A program made the position numbers and the translations under genes. A stretch of DNA of 64,000 bases from Elysia chlorotica (Eukaryota > Mollusca > Gastropoda > Plakobranchidae): contig RQTK01000081.1 of NCBI GenBank assembly GCA_003991915.1, forward strand, positions 576,559-640,558, read 5' to 3'. Positions 63,760 to 64,000 of this stretch are shown one piece after another; positions within the stretch are counted from its first letter, which is position 1, and the number at the start of each line of letters is the position of its first letter. Below the pieces are notes generated by a model. It searched no databases, had not been told where the DNA came from, and saw only the letters and a list, made by a program, of their open reading frames with translations.

Positions 63760-64000
63760 ATTGAGAAGGCCAAGATAAAGCATCACCGGAGTCTGACGTG
63801 GATTCCACATGGAAAAAAAGATTGAATGGAAGACACAAGAGCGAACTGGGGAAGGGGGAGGGAGGGTGACATGAAGAAAAGGGAACATCAATGAAAATGA
63901 AAACGGAGATTTCAGATATTATGCTGACAGCGCGCTTCATGAAGAGTTAACAGGCCAAGAAGAATTTCCTGCTATGAACATTAAGGATTATGTATCAACA

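Overview
The window is animal nuclear DNA. It is AT-rich, its genes are split by GT-AG introns with good splice consensus, and it carries non-LTR retrotransposons, tRNA-derived SINEs and very long (CT)n, (ACT)n and (ATT)n microsatellites. The gene set and repeat style suggest a lophotrochozoan, most likely a gastropod mollusc. This is inference, since no species-diagnostic sequence is present. There is one 263-base run of N at 57103-57365.

Layout. (1) 1-1635: an (AGT)n microsatellite and a ~67-bp minisatellite. (2) 2188-13283 (+): the 3' 17 exons (605 residues) of a neutral ceramidase (ASAH2 type). The N-terminal exons lie upstream of the window. One intron holds a 5'-truncated L2/CR1-like LINE, another holds a broken nuclease-like transposon fragment, and one intron appears to use a GC-AG splice pair. 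(3) 15207-19366 (-): a TEX33/CIMIP4-like gene (gene B) with two alternative, homologous last exons. (4) 24006-26390 (-): a second gene (gene A) with the same C-terminal module, the same intron position and the same intron phase, but a Cys-rich N-terminus, so it is a tandem paralogue. (5) 30913-34525 (+): mitochondrial thioredoxin (TXN2), three coding exons, with a LINE relic in intron 2. (6) 35.9-38.6 kb: an inverted, decayed LINE next to a ~0.6-kb tandem duplication. (7) 39552-43666 (-): NOL12, five exons, with a foldback element in intron 1. (8) 45039 to beyond 60728 (+): a secreted or membrane PKD-type protein, probably TMEM130-like. It has five exons here, an ~11.5-kb intron full of SINEs and microsatellites, and a 3' end outside the window.

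The genes do not form one pathway. They are ordinary housekeeping or cilia genes: lysosphingolipid metabolism, sperm/cilia microtubules, mitochondrial redox, rRNA processing and a surface glycoprotein. The most interesting features are the TEX33-like duplication with modular last exons, and the linkage of TEX33-like, TXN2 and NOL12 genes. From memory, the human copies all lie on 22q12-q13, so this may be conserved bilaterian linkage. I found no convincing new defence or mobile system. The transposon remnants are all broken.
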